A DNA stretch of 64,000 nt from Spirosoma panaciterrae DSM 21099 (GCF_000374025.1 NZ_KB893175.1:62001-126000), one strand, 5' to 3'. Shown: positions 33,996 to 42,765, numbered from the stretch's first letter. The notes: a model not told the origin generated them from the letters alone. Numbers and translations are program-made.

Positions 33996-35042
33996 TCAGT
34001 GCGATTCTAACAGCGAAATAACTTGGTTGAACGGTGTTTGAAGGAATTTACGAACTCGTTTGTAACGAAGTATTACCGGTGGTTTAATGTAAACGCACGG
34101 ATACTGTCTATACTGTTCGTTGTGATTCGCCAGCAACCGCTCGCGGTAGAAATCGAATAGCGGGCGTACATCGGGACGCTGCTCTTTGGCCTGACTTGCA
34201 TCGGCAAAAGTAAAGCGTGTTTGGTATTTCGAAATTTCATCGGGTCGATCGGGATTGTAACCGCTGTAATGAAAGAACTGCAACGGTTCAACGTTCGGTT
34301 GGGAACCAGACGGAAAAGGCGGCTCTATGGCTCCCCGAATCTGCCACTCCCCGGCCTTGTTCTGCAAGAAATAGCGTTCGTGCAGGTTCCAGTAGGCAAC
34401 ATTATACCCTAAGTGGTGATCGATCAGTACATTATCGAAGTAAACCGGGGCGAAATTAACCCAATGTTGATCGACAAACAAGCCTTCACAAAGATCGATC
34501 CGGCACTCATAGACCAGGCGCTCTTTCCACCAGTTCACAAACCGACGGGCTGTTTCATCGGCCCGTAAGCCAATGAATCCGAGGTTGAAGATACCCGTGT
34601 TCAAATGATGTAACTCGTTTGGACGTTCCCAGTCAGGGGTGGGGGAGCAGGTATGCGGAGTCAGTACCAGGCTATACGTTTTCAGGGCTTTATTCAGATC
34701 CAGTAAAGGCTGATATACAATAATATCCGGGTCGAAATAAATAACTTCGGTAGCGTCGGGATAGGTTTTGTAAAAATAGTCTATAAAAAACGGCTTGACT
34801 GCCGTGTTGAGTTCGGTAATATCGTAGCGGTCGCACATGGCCCCAAAGTCTGGAATCCCGATCTTGTCCACTTCGAGCATGGGGTAATCAGGGATTAATT
34901 CAGTGGGGAGGTTGGCTGCGCTTAGTTTGTCAACCAACCCGATGATATACCGATAATCAGGATTGGTTTGCTGGAGTGATTCCCCCAGCGTTCGAGCCTG
35001 AGCCAGATAGTTAATCGAGCAGATTGTAAAAGCAAGTGTCAT
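33996..35042 (-). CDS. GT8-like glycosyltransferase paralogue with intact DxD
   Basis: 348 residues. 'MTLAFTICSINYLAQARTLGESL' (opening FTICSINYLAQARTLG) and 'EVIYFDPDIIVYQPL' with D104-P-D106 as the metal-binding site; later 'HHLNTGIFNLGFIGLR', 'DLCEGLFVDQHWVNFAP' and 'NVAYWNLHERYF' are GT8/nucleotide-diphospho-sugar-transferase-like. It shares length and most motifs with the gene at 30066-31082 and is the copy with conserved active-site acids. It sits 190 nt downstream of the GT4 gene, after a hairpin that may divide the operon. The donor is unknown. Confidence 0.78.
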   Translation of the reverse strand: MTLAFTICSINYLAQARTLGESLQQTNPDYRYIIGLVDKLSAANLPTELIPDYPMLEVDKIGIPDFGAMCDRYDITELNTAVKPFFIDYFYKTYPDATEVIYFDPDIIVYQPLLDLNKALKTYSLVLTPHTCSPTPDWERPNELHHLNTGIFNLGFIGLRADETARRFVNWWKERLVYECRIDLCEGLFVDQHWVNFAPVYFDNVLIDHHLGYNVAYWNLHERYFLQNKAGEWQIRGAIEPPFPSGSQPNVEPLQFFHYSGYNPDRPDEISKYQTRFTFADASQAKEQRPDVRPLFDFYRERLLANHNEQYRQYPCVYIKPPVILRYKRVRKFLQTPFNQVISLLESH

Positions 35043-35193
35043 AAATAAGCTGGGAAGATAGCAGATAATTCAGTGACGACAAAACGGATGTCCTAATGGG
35101 TCGGTTCACGCATCCCTTTACGAGAAACGTAACGATGCTCATACCAACTGGATTCGACCGGGTAGCGGGATCGCGCAGTCATAACCTCGCCTG

Positions 35194-35228
35194 TAGGAAA
35201 TTAGTCAACTAGTGCGGCTAATTTCCTA
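35194..35228 (-). terminator. Hairpin between operon segments
   Basis: TAGGAAATTAG (35194-35204) and CTAATTTCCTA (35218-35228) are a perfect 11-bp inverted repeat with a 13-nt loop, starting 5 nt beyond the stop of the GT4 gene at 35233. No U-tract follows on the minus strand, so it may be an attenuator or mRNA-stabilising structure rather than a full terminator. Confidence 0.55.
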
Positions 35229-35232
35229 TAAA

Positions 35233-36420
35233 TTAGGCTGTGAGTTGCTTGAACAAGTGTATGAGTGTATCAACACTTTGTTTTGCCGGATGCCGTTCTA
35301 AAATCTTTTGTCCCAGTCGTTGGCCCATTTGTCGACGGAGGTCAGGATTTTGTAGTAATTCAACGATCCGATCGCTCATGGCATCCAGGTCCAGGTACGG
35401 TACAACGAAACCACCGTCTGCTTCTACCAGTTCGGGTGACCCACCGGCTCCATCGAAACATACGACAGGCACACTACTTAGACCAGCCTCAAACACGACC
35501 AACGGGTAGGGGTCCTCGCGGGAACAGAGCACAAACACATCAAATCGACTGGTGTACCGGAGCACTTCAGGAGTGGGGGGAATCAGATGTACCCGATCGG
35601 CCAGCCCTGCTTTGCGAATATCCAGCCAGATGTCGTCGTGCAGCGTGCCTTTGGGCATACCCACCCAAACGAAGTGGATGGGTTGTTCGCCCGTATACCG
35701 ACCAATTACCTGACGGGCAATACTCACAAACAGGTCATTGCCTTTCCGCCATTCCGCATTACCACACCCTCCCACAATCAGCGCGTCGGCTGGCAAACCG
35801 AGTGATGCATAGGGCGTTGATTGCTGCTGTGCTATCTGTACATTTTTCGCCAGGGTAGGCGTATCAATGAGTGTGTATAAGGATATACGGGCGGCATCGA
35901 ACCCATGCTCCTGCTCGTAATAGCGGGCGGTTGCTTTCGATACAGCCAGCAGATGGTTTGTTCGTTTTAGTAGTAAGGACAGCTCATCGGGTCGGGTATA
36001 AATTCGAACCGACATATCCAGCTCATGGACAAACGTAACCACAGGTGTTTGAGCAGGAATGGCCAATTGGGCAAACCATCGGCTGCTGGTAACCGTATTG
36101 ACCAGGACCAGATCGACCGTGTCCAAGGCGAGTTGAGTCCGAATCGCCTGCTGATGGGCTTTGGTTTTTCGGTCATAAAACGACTGCCACTGACCTAGTT
36201 TCCACAAAACCTTATCGGCCAGAATTCCTACGGCATAGGTGGGGGGCGTAGGCCAGATTGTAACGGGGCAAATCGCCTGATAGTCTTCTAAAAGTGGGCC
36301 TCCCTCCCCAAGTAGTAAGCGCATCTGAAAGCCTTCCGCTTTCAGCAGACGCATTACATTCAATAAAACAAGCTGCGCTCCGGCGCGGTTGGCATCATGC
36401 CCGATGAGAAGGAGATTCAT
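35233..36420 (-). CDS. GT4-family glycosyltransferase
   Basis: 395 residues, GT-B fold. Opening 'MNLLLIGHDANRAGAQLVLLNVMRLL' (short form MNLLLIGHDANRAGAQ), with the C-terminal 'LIVGGCGNAEWRKGNDLFV' and 'CSREDPYPLVVFEAGLSS' where the E-x7-E motif is E-D-P-Y-P-L-V-V-F-E. The last part 'GGSPELVEADGGFVVPYLDLDAM' is the typical nucleotide-sugar loop. It is followed by the 11-bp hairpin and preceded by stem-loop element B, so it is bracketed by two RNA structures. The sugar is unknown. Confidence 0.92.
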   Translation of the reverse strand: MNLLLIGHDANRAGAQLVLLNVMRLLKAEGFQMRLLLGEGGPLLEDYQAICPVTIWPTPPTYAVGILADKVLWKLGQWQSFYDRKTKAHQQAIRTQLALDTVDLVLVNTVTSSRWFAQLAIPAQTPVVTFVHELDMSVRIYTRPDELSLLLKRTNHLLAVSKATARYYEQEHGFDAARISLYTLIDTPTLAKNVQIAQQQSTPYASLGLPADALIVGGCGNAEWRKGNDLFVSIARQVIGRYTGEQPIHFVWVGMPKGTLHDDIWLDIRKAGLADRVHLIPPTPEVLRYTSRFDVFVLCSREDPYPLVVFEAGLSSVPVVCFDGAGGSPELVEADGGFVVPYLDLDAMSDRIVELLQNPDLRRQMGQRLGQKILERHPAKQSVDTLIHLFKQLTA

Positions 36421-36432
36421 GCTTAAGGAGTG

Positions 36433-36514
36433 AGGAGTTAAGAGCGAAAAGAGAGAAGGGCTGACGCATCAGGAAAAACGCATTAGACCTTCTCTCTTTT
36501 CGCTCCTAACTCCT
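36433..36514. repeat. Low-complexity stem-loop, element B (CTGACGCA tip)
   Basis: The 27-nt arms 36433-36459 (AGGAGTTAAGAGCGAAAAGA...) and 36488-36514 (...TTTTCGCTCCTAACTCCT) pair at 26 of 27 positions. The 28-nt loop starts with CTGACGCATCAG (36461-36472), itself a mini-hairpin with CTGACGCA at 36461-36468. It occupies the gap between two co-directional minus-strand genes. The 5' arm has one C in 27. Confidence 0.85.
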
Positions 36515-36525
36515 GCATACTAAAA

Positions 36526-37179
36526 TCAATACGCTTCGTAACTGGGTTTGGGTAATTTTTTAGCCGGATTACCGAGATAAAGTCCCCACTCTTCGGTGTC
36601 TTTGTAAACGGCTGAGGCCATACCCACCAGCGTGCCAGTAGCAATATGGAGGAAATCGCGAATTGTACTATTGACACCAAAAAAGCAATAGGGTTCAATG
36701 ACACAGTGCCCCGACATAACAACGTGAGATGTAAAGAAGACATGGTCTTTGATCTGCCCGTGGTGGCCAATGTGATTCCCGCTCCATAGCACAACATTGT
36801 TGCCTATTGTTGTAAAGGGTTGTATGGTATTATCCTCCAGAATAAAGCAGTTTTCGCCGATCTGATTGCCAAAAACTGTCGCTTTTGAACTGATATACGA
36901 AATGAATTCATACCCTTTGGCTTTCGCTTCGAGGTAGATTCGTTCGCGATTGCGATTCATATTGCGCCCTGTCATAGGCGCGAAGAACTTGTATTCACTG
37001 GGCGAAAAAATGGTTTCGACTTCTTCAAACGCAACCAGAGGCAGGCCCTGAAATTCAGTACCGTTCATGTAGTCGCGGCTAACGGTGAAGGCGGCTACCT
37101 CATGTTCAGAATCGTGCTTAAGGTAGAAATGGGCCAGTTCGGCCGTATCCATTACGCCAAAAATGATAACTTTTGCCAT
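36526..37179 (-). CDS. PglD/NeuD-type sugar acyltransferase
   Basis: 217 residues. An N-terminal Rossmann-like part ('AKVIIFGVMDTAELAHFYL') binds the sugar nucleotide; the C-terminal left-handed beta-helix has hexapeptide repeats ('SSKATVFGNQIGENCFILED', 'IGNNVVLWSGNHIGHHGQI', 'IEPYCFFGVNSTIRDF'). The His pair in 'GNHIGHHG' is where the catalytic base sits in PglD. Members acetylate the amine of nucleotide-linked 4-amino or 3-amino deoxyhexoses with acetyl-CoA. With the aminotransferase at 40.3 kb this suggests an N-acetylated amino-deoxysugar. Both flanks carry low-complexity stem-loops, and the first 19 nt around the start are repeated inside element C. Confidence 0.85.
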   Translation of the reverse strand: MAKVIIFGVMDTAELAHFYLKHDSEHEVAAFTVSRDYMNGTEFQGLPLVAFEEVETIFSPSEYKFFAPMTGRNMNRNRERIYLEAKAKGYEFISYISSKATVFGNQIGENCFILEDNTIQPFTTIGNNVVLWSGNHIGHHGQIKDHVFFTSHVVMSGHCVIEPYCFFGVNSTIRDFLHIATGTLVGMASAVYKDTEEWGLYLGNPAKKLPKPSYEAY

Positions 37180-37251
37180 GCTTTATAAGGAGTGAGGGGT
37201 GAGGAGCGAGGATTGGGCAGGCAGCCGCACGAAAAAATGATAACTTTTGCC
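37159..37251. repeat. 19-bp direct repeat: gene 5' end copied into the neighbouring stem-loop
   Basis: AAAAATGATAACTTTTGCC occurs at 37159-37177 (codons 2-7 region of the acyltransferase, read on the other strand) and again at 37233-37251, in the loop of element C, 74 nt away. The match is exact over 19 nt. Confidence 0.8.
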
Positions 37252-37277
37252 CTGTGCACTTCTCGCTCCTAACTCCT
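37188..37277. repeat. Low-complexity stem-loop, element C
   Basis: AGGAGTGAGGGGTGAGGAGCGAGG on the left is built from words AGGAGTGAG/GGAGCGAG; CTCGCTCCTAACTCCT (37262-37277) is its partner. AGGAGCGAG (37202-37210) pairs perfectly with 37262-37270 and the outer part pairs at most positions. The loop contains GGCAGCCGCACG, a weak relative of the CTGRCGCA tip, and the 19-bp copy of the acyltransferase 5' end. Confidence 0.7.
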
Positions 37278-37281
37278 GATA

Positions 37282-37992
37282 CTACACTAATTCATATTCA
37301 TCCAGCATCGCTCTGACACTGGTTAAGTCGTTATTCATTAATATATCCAAAATCGATAACCAGGGAATGAACGGGTTTCGGTTATTGCCCTGCGGGTATT
37401 CGACTTTGTTTGATTTAATAAAATTCAACTCGATGCCAGCCTGGGCAAACGTTGGTTTATCGTACAGCTCGGTACCGCCAATTGGATTGATGTACCGGGT
37501 TGCCCCTTCCTGTCGACAAATATCCAGAATGCGTTCCTGCGCCTTTAAGTCTGCATTGTTGTAAATACTCGACGACTGGATCAAGTCAGTCGGTAAATCC
37601 AGATACTGCGTTAGTTCATGCAGGCTAAAGTACACCAATTCGGCAATCGAATCGGTGGTAAAGTTGATGATTTTTTCGGCCAGTGGCATAACCGTTTGAT
37701 AATAGGGGGCTTTACGGTACCCCTGCTCAATGGTTTTCAATAATTTGCCCTGCCATTTCGGATCATCGGCTATATGCACTTCATTGATTCGCTTATTCTG
37801 GCTGGCGTCTTTCAGAGGAACGGTAAACAGATATTCCTGCCCGTTGATAGCCAGTCGGTTACGATTTATCCAGCCTCGGTTGATAAAGGCTACATCGTCG
37901 TAGAGAATAAACTTGTCAACAGCCTTAATGAGTTGCATGTAGCCAACATAGGGCAGGAAATAAGGCTGCATGATCGCAATGGTCATAGGCAT
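37282..37992 (-). CDS. WbqC-family protein
   Basis: 236 residues. The opening 'MPMTIAIMQPYFLPYVGYMQ', followed by 'KFILYDDVAFINRGWINRNR', is the unmistakable WbqC signature, and 'PIGGTELYDKPTFAQAGIEL' and 'NPFIPWLSILDILMNND' complete it. WbqC-like proteins occur in O-antigen and capsule loci that make amino-deoxysugars and are thought to act on nucleotide-linked amino sugars, perhaps adding an acyl or amino-acid group; the reaction is not firmly established. It lies next to the PglD-like acyltransferase in an operon, flanked by elements C and D. Confidence 0.9.
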   Translation of the reverse strand: MPMTIAIMQPYFLPYVGYMQLIKAVDKFILYDDVAFINRGWINRNRLAINGQEYLFTVPLKDASQNKRINEVHIADDPKWQGKLLKTIEQGYRKAPYYQTVMPLAEKIINFTTDSIAELVYFSLHELTQYLDLPTDLIQSSSIYNNADLKAQERILDICRQEGATRYINPIGGTELYDKPTFAQAGIELNFIKSNKVEYPQGNNRNPFIPWLSILDILMNNDLTSVRAMLDEYELV

Positions 37993-37996
37993 AGGT

Positions 37997-38079
37997 AGGA
38001 GTTGGGAAGTTGGCGTGGACGTGAAAAGCCAATGACGGCCAGATGGATTCGCTCACCTCGCTTCTGACTTCTCACTCCT
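37997..38079. repeat. Low-complexity stem-loop, element D
   Basis: AGGAGTTGGGAAGT (37997-38010) pairs, with one bulge and two mismatches, with ACTTCTCACTCCT (38067-38079). The right side continues the word pattern (reverse complement AGGAGTGAGAAGTCAGAAGCGAGG). An inner stem TTGGC/GCCAA (38010-38014, 38028-38032) is present. The right arm overlaps the last bases and stop codon of the GT39-like gene. Confidence 0.6.
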
Positions 38080-40138
38080 TTTTAAGTTTTCGTAAATAAT
38101 AGTCTTCTCCCGGAACAATGATCGCGGCCCGCATGGTGGTATCAGTACCCAATCGAATGTCGCCGGGTTGTGGACGAATCACACTTTTATCGAAAAACAG
38201 GTAATCGGCATTTTTCGGAATGGGTTTCAAACCCTGCTCAAACGGGTTGATCGCAATAAGCCGACGGGATAAGTGTGGGCCGTAAAGCGGATATTCGTAA
38301 TCGTCGTTGATCGTTGCCAGAGCCACTGTGGCCTGCTCGGGGACCAGTTCATCGAAACGCTTGTAAGGAATATAGGTGTCGGGACGGCCCAGGGTCATTT
38401 GTTTGATGCGGTCTGCCTCAAAAGCCGACGGAAATGAACGTCCATCGGGTGCGGTCCAGGCAAAAGGAAGAGCGCGGGTATTAAAGAAGATGCAAAGAAT
38501 CGCTGAAAGACATCCCAAAACAGTTACCAGGCCGACATAACTTTTCCAGATGACCCGGTTGGGAACCTCAACCGATGTGCGGGCGTGCAGGAACAGCAGG
38601 GCGAGAAAGGGGACACCAAATAAACTGGTCTCAATGAAGTATCGGCCTTTGAAGGGGTCGTAAGGCGCTGAATAGGACAGGGCTGCAAAGTGAAGTAGCA
38701 GAGCAATACCCAGAAATGTATGTGGGGTTGAGCGCACATAGCCGATCAGAACCAGAATCAGCAAAGGGAAGATAAGGCCAAAGCCAAAGATTCCCCAATA
38801 GGGATTCGCATTGTAGAATACGAACTTGCGGTCGAAAGCAAATGGCTGGATTGAGAAATCAGTTTCTTCATCCAGACGCATATGAAGTTTATCTTCTAGC
38901 ACCACCAGTGGTTGGCGCATCGCATGGTTCACCTGAGCACCGATAGTCAGATTGCGAATACCATCCAGGTTTACATGGTCATAACCATAGCGAATGACAT
39001 TGCGGCTCCCTTGTTCAAACAAATTACCAAGTGTACCAGCTCGTTCAACGGACTGGTGTTTGAGGGCAGTTGGTGGACCGATCGGGTGCCCAAATACTTC
39101 AATATTTTTCAGGTACCCTGTAGGTAACATCCATAAACAGACCCCCACGACAATAGCGGCTCCCAACCGCCAGGTCCGTTGAAGCGTAATGTTCCAGGAA
39201 GAGGATAGAAAGACGGTGTAGACCATTACGGTGAAAACCGAGGGGAGGAGTAGAGCGAAGGTGATTTTATGTCCAAACGCGATCCCAAATGCCATACCCG
39301 CGAGGTACAAGTAGCGATTGTCGGTGCTGGGCTGGCTGCTTTTATAGCTGAACAGCATGTATAAAAGCACACTTAGGTAAGCCGTCAGAACAATATCGGT
39401 TTCCGTTGTGATGGACTGCATCAGAAAATCGGGCAGCAGAGCGAAAGCCAATGCACAGAAGAAACTGGCCGACAGTCGATTTTGACCAATGCGCTGAACA
39501 ATACCAAAAACAGCAACAATGGCTGTCCAGTAACTTAGATGATGAATGAATTTGAAGCCATTTTCGAAATGGCCCGTCATCAGAAATGAATAGATCTGAA
39601 GCGTACAAACACTTTTCGGATAGGTATCGATGTTCCAGTTTGTACCGCCAAAATGGCGCATCGAGCCGCGTTGAATGTACTGCATCACACGATTCAAATG
39701 GCCTGTCATACTATCCCATTCGTTAGGGACAGTAAACAGTACCAGCAGCAGGTTGGTGACGGCCAGTACGGATAAGGTGATGAATAGTAGGGAGAATAAG
39801 AAACGCGAATAACCTGACAGCCCCCCGAACCATTGACGGCCAATATACCAACGCTCCTGGATAAGCGATAAAACAGAATACGGTTTCTGATCGGGAGTCA
39901 GCCAGCGTAGTATAAAGCCGATGAGGGTAGCTGTTAAAAAAACGGAAACCGCCCAGACCAGAGTGTTTGCTGTTAAATAAAGAGCTGACAGTATAAAACC
40001 GGTTAGGATGACGCTACTTACGCCCAGCAAAAATGTGATCAGCCACCATTCGGTAAGTGAACGCCTTGAGATTTGTGTCGAGAGCCGACTAATGTAACCA
40101 ATAAATAGCGCTAACGCGAGAAGATAAATCAGGGTCAT
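38072..40138 (-). CDS. GT39/ArnT-like polytopic glycosyltransferase
   Basis: 688 residues with roughly twelve membrane helices and a periplasmic C-terminal domain of about 140 residues. The first large loop 'NLLLVLFTVPNEWDSMTGHLNRVMQYIQRG' (core: PNEWDSMTGHLNRV) contains the acidic 'WDSM' that corresponds to the catalytic D/E site of GT-C enzymes, followed by 'DTYPKSVCTLQIYSFLMTGH'. GT-C proteins use polyprenyl-phosphate sugars on the periplasmic side. In this locus it could decorate the exported polymer or lipid A. The last residues overlap element D, so that repeat has touched the 3' end. It is the largest glycosyltransferase of the locus. Confidence 0.78.
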   Translation of the reverse strand: MTLIYLLALALFIGYISRLSTQISRRSLTEWWLITFLLGVSSVILTGFILSALYLTANTLVWAVSVFLTATLIGFILRWLTPDQKPYSVLSLIQERWYIGRQWFGGLSGYSRFLFSLLFITLSVLAVTNLLLVLFTVPNEWDSMTGHLNRVMQYIQRGSMRHFGGTNWNIDTYPKSVCTLQIYSFLMTGHFENGFKFIHHLSYWTAIVAVFGIVQRIGQNRLSASFFCALAFALLPDFLMQSITTETDIVLTAYLSVLLYMLFSYKSSQPSTDNRYLYLAGMAFGIAFGHKITFALLLPSVFTVMVYTVFLSSSWNITLQRTWRLGAAIVVGVCLWMLPTGYLKNIEVFGHPIGPPTALKHQSVERAGTLGNLFEQGSRNVIRYGYDHVNLDGIRNLTIGAQVNHAMRQPLVVLEDKLHMRLDEETDFSIQPFAFDRKFVFYNANPYWGIFGFGLIFPLLILVLIGYVRSTPHTFLGIALLLHFAALSYSAPYDPFKGRYFIETSLFGVPFLALLFLHARTSVEVPNRVIWKSYVGLVTVLGCLSAILCIFFNTRALPFAWTAPDGRSFPSAFEADRIKQMTLGRPDTYIPYKRFDELVPEQATVALATINDDYEYPLYGPHLSRRLIAINPFEQGLKPIPKNADYLFFDKSVIRPQPGDIRLGTDTTMRAAIIVPGEDYYLRKLKKE

Positions 40139-40249
40139 AAAGCACGGTATACGGTGCAGGTACTAAGGTAAACGGATGCGATCAGGTGAACAATGAGTGC
40201 GTGTGAAGCAGGCCGTGCTTTGGCAAGCGCCTGTAGTCATCATCACAGA

Positions 40250-41356
40250 TTAGCCGTTTACTTCGCTGACAATGGCAATGGCTTCGTTCACTAACGTGGC
40301 AATTCGATCAATGTCGGATTCGGGTAAGTCGGGATAAAGAGGCAGACATAACACACGCGAAGCTATATCTTCAGCTATGGGGCATGGTTGTTGAACGCCG
40401 TCTTTGAGTGCAAAAGGGAGGGTATTGAGCGATGGATAGAAATAACGCCGGGGTACTACATCCTGCGCTTTCAGGGCTTCGGTAACCCGCAGCAGGGTTT
40501 CTTCGGAGTCGAGTACAATTGGATAATAGGCGTAATTGTAATCAGTACCGGGGAGCAGTGTGGGCCGGGTAATCCGGGTAAAATCCAGTTTATCGGCATA
40601 GTAACCAAACCGTAGTTTACGCGCTGCAATCAACTCGGGAACTTTAGGCAACACACAAAGCCCCATTGCGGCATGTAATTCTGAGTTTTTGGCGTTAATA
40701 CCCATCTCGAAGTAATCATCGTTTCGATGGCCAAATGAGCGGAAATGCCTTAGTTTTTTGGCAATTGCGTCGTCATTTGTGACGATACAACCGCCTTCAA
40801 CGGTATGAAATACCTTTGTCGCATGAAAGCTACAGGTGCTTATGTCCCCATAACTCAATATTGAGCGGCCATTATAGCTGGCCCCGAATGTATGAGCAGC
40901 ATCATAAATCACCTTCAGGTTATGCCGATCGGCAATCGCCTGTATCTGCTCAATCTGGCAGGGGTTGCCGTATACGTGCGTTGCCAGAATGGCCTGGGTG
41001 TTTTCGGTAATCAACGACTCGATCTTGCCAGGATCTATATTAAAGTCGTCGGGGTTTATATCGGCAAAAACCGGCGTGCAGCCTTCCCACAGGAGTGCAT
41101 TGGTCGTGGCTACATACGAAAATGGGGTTGTGATGACTTCTTTTGTGATGTTGAGTGCCTTGAGCGCCATCTGAAGCACGATGGTGCCGTTGGTACAGAA
41201 AAGAAGATGTTTTACACCTAACTCTTTTTTCAGGTCTTCCTCCAGTTTTTGTAGCAATGGACCGTCATTGGTGAGGTGTACACGCTCCCAGATACCTTCC
41301 AGGTACTTTACATAATCCTGTAGGTCAGGTAAATATGATTTCGTTATGTAGATCAT
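40250..41356 (-). CDS. DegT/DnrJ/EryC1/StrS sugar aminotransferase (QdtB/FdtB-like)
   Basis: 368 residues, the family norm. PLP sites: Lys181 in 'SFHATKVFHTVEGGCIVT', Asp152 in 'VIYDAAHTFGA', Thr-Asn-Gly at 55-57 ('LFCTNGT'). The SFHATK-x-F-x-T-x-EGG context is that of dTDP-3-amino- or 4-amino-deoxyhexose transaminases. It transfers an amino group from glutamate to a keto-deoxysugar nucleotide, giving the amine that the PglD-like or formyltransferase enzymes could modify. The matching dehydratases (RmlB-type or ketoisomerase) are not in this window. Two gaps of over 100 nt flank it; a weak 8-bp inverted repeat AAGCACGG/CCGTGCTT spans its downstream gap. Confidence 0.92.
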   Translation of the reverse strand: MIYITKSYLPDLQDYVKYLEGIWERVHLTNDGPLLQKLEEDLKKELGVKHLLFCTNGTIVLQMALKALNITKEVITTPFSYVATTNALLWEGCTPVFADINPDDFNIDPGKIESLITENTQAILATHVYGNPCQIEQIQAIADRHNLKVIYDAAHTFGASYNGRSILSYGDISTCSFHATKVFHTVEGGCIVTNDDAIAKKLRHFRSFGHRNDDYFEMGINAKNSELHAAMGLCVLPKVPELIAARKLRFGYYADKLDFTRITRPTLLPGTDYNYAYYPIVLDSEETLLRVTEALKAQDVVPRRYFYPSLNTLPFALKDGVQQPCPIAEDIASRVLCLPLYPDLPESDIDRIATLVNEAIAIVSEVNG

Positions 41357-41490
41357 ACGTCAATTGGCAGTTCCTGATGAACAGCTCCTGGGTTTGATTT
41401 CTAATACAGAGTATGGTAAACACAGACAAACCGTAAACGTCTGTACGATTGACCATCCCTAAATCCCTATACTACAAACCGACTAACAGG

Positions 41491-42750
41491 TTATTGTTCA
41501 CTTACAACTGGTTCCAGCATTTTAATGTGAAAGGGAAATTGGGGGCGTACATAGCCAGGCCATTTACCATACCACGCTATGCCTTCCCGATAATCTTCCA
41601 CATCAAAGGTAATGCCTTCTTCCATAACAAAAACGGGGGTAACGGTATCCTTGACAATCATCATGGAAATTGTGTAGGAACCATCATTAAGGAAATACCC
41701 CGGAATAGTACACTCGCCTGCGATTAATCCCTTGCCGTAAGGCTGTGATTGAGTACCGATATTGAAGATGCACTCGCCTGTAAGTGAGTTCAAATGCAGA
41801 CTCAGATTCAAATTGGCACGTTCCATCATGTTCCAGAATTCGAACCGGAACTTCATCGACGTTCGAACGTCGATATGAGTAAGATCATCTACATAATCAG
41901 GGATTAGCTCGATTCGACGAATCCGAACCAGGTCGTTGCCAGGGGCTTCTTTCGGGGTATCCCATTGGCGGACCAGCCGCGTTTTGGATACCTTGCTCAG
42001 ATAAGATGCCACTACCTGATTCGTTTCTCCCTGTTCGATCAATCGGCCTTTTTCGAAATACAGGGTTTTGTTGCAAAGCGCCTGAACGGCTGTCAGGTTA
42101 TGGCTCACAAAAATGATCGTCCGGCCGCTCGCTGAATTATCCCGCATTTTGCCAAGACTCTTTTTCTGAAACTCCGCATCGCCAACAGCCAGCACTTCGT
42201 CGACGATCATAATTTCGGGGTCGAGGTGGGCGGAAATGGCAAAACCCAATCGGACATACATCCCCGACGAATAGCGTTTTACGGGCGTATCGAGAAACTT
42301 TTCGACACCCGCAAAGGCGACAATCTCGTCGAACTGCTTTTTTATTTCGGTCCGGCTCATACCCAGGAGGGAGCCATTCAGAAATATATTTTCCCGACCC
42401 GTCAGTTCAGGATGAAAACCAGTACCTACTTCGAGCAGGCTGGCTACCCGTCCACGAATGCGAACCGTACCCGTGGTGGGCTGGATAATCTTGCTCAGAA
42501 TTTTGAGCATGGTCGATTTACCGGCGCCGTTATGTCCGATAATACCTACCCGATCTCCTTGTTCAATCGAAAAATTAACGTCACGCAAGGCCCAGAATTC
42601 CTCATGCGTGATGGTGGTTTGGTCTTTCTTGTTGCCGAATATCGACCGGAAATTTTCCGAGATGACATCCCGCAATGTATTGACACCCTTGCCCTTTTTA
42701 TGGTCAATGATGTATTGCTTGCTAATATTTTCGACAGTAATGACAGACAT
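41491..42750 (-). CDS. wzt: ABC-transporter ATPase for polysaccharide export (Wzt, with C-terminal glycan-binding domain)
   Basis: 419 residues. Nucleotide-binding domain: Walker A GHNGAGKST (72-79), signature YSSGM (160-164), Walker B MIVDE (182-185), His switch in 'IIFVSHNL'. From about residue 265 a beta-sandwich domain follows ('IRRIELIPDYVDDL', 'MKFRFEFWNM', 'TFDVEDYREGIAWYGKWPGY'), as in O-antigen Wzt proteins that recognise a modified non-reducing end. This suggests a length-controlled, capped polymer rather than the short KpsT-type capsule exporter. It forms the exporter with the permease gene upstream; stem-loop element E lies between the two. Confidence 0.94.
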   Translation of the reverse strand: MSVITVENISKQYIIDHKKGKGVNTLRDVISENFRSIFGNKKDQTTITHEEFWALRDVNFSIEQGDRVGIIGHNGAGKSTMLKILSKIIQPTTGTVRIRGRVASLLEVGTGFHPELTGRENIFLNGSLLGMSRTEIKKQFDEIVAFAGVEKFLDTPVKRYSSGMYVRLGFAISAHLDPEIMIVDEVLAVGDAEFQKKSLGKMRDNSASGRTIIFVSHNLTAVQALCNKTLYFEKGRLIEQGETNQVVASYLSKVSKTRLVRQWDTPKEAPGNDLVRIRRIELIPDYVDDLTHIDVRTSMKFRFEFWNMMERANLNLSLHLNSLTGECIFNIGTQSQPYGKGLIAGECTIPGYFLNDGSYTISMMIVKDTVTPVFVMEEGITFDVEDYREGIAWYGKWPGYVRPQFPFHIKMLEPVVSEQ

Positions 42751-42765
42751 AAGCAGTGAGGAGCG

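Noticed and set aside
40140-40220. AAGCACGG ... CCGTGCTT inverted repeat as another stem-loop element
   Set aside because: The 8-bp arms are 65 nt apart and not low-complexity, so a chance occurrence is likely.
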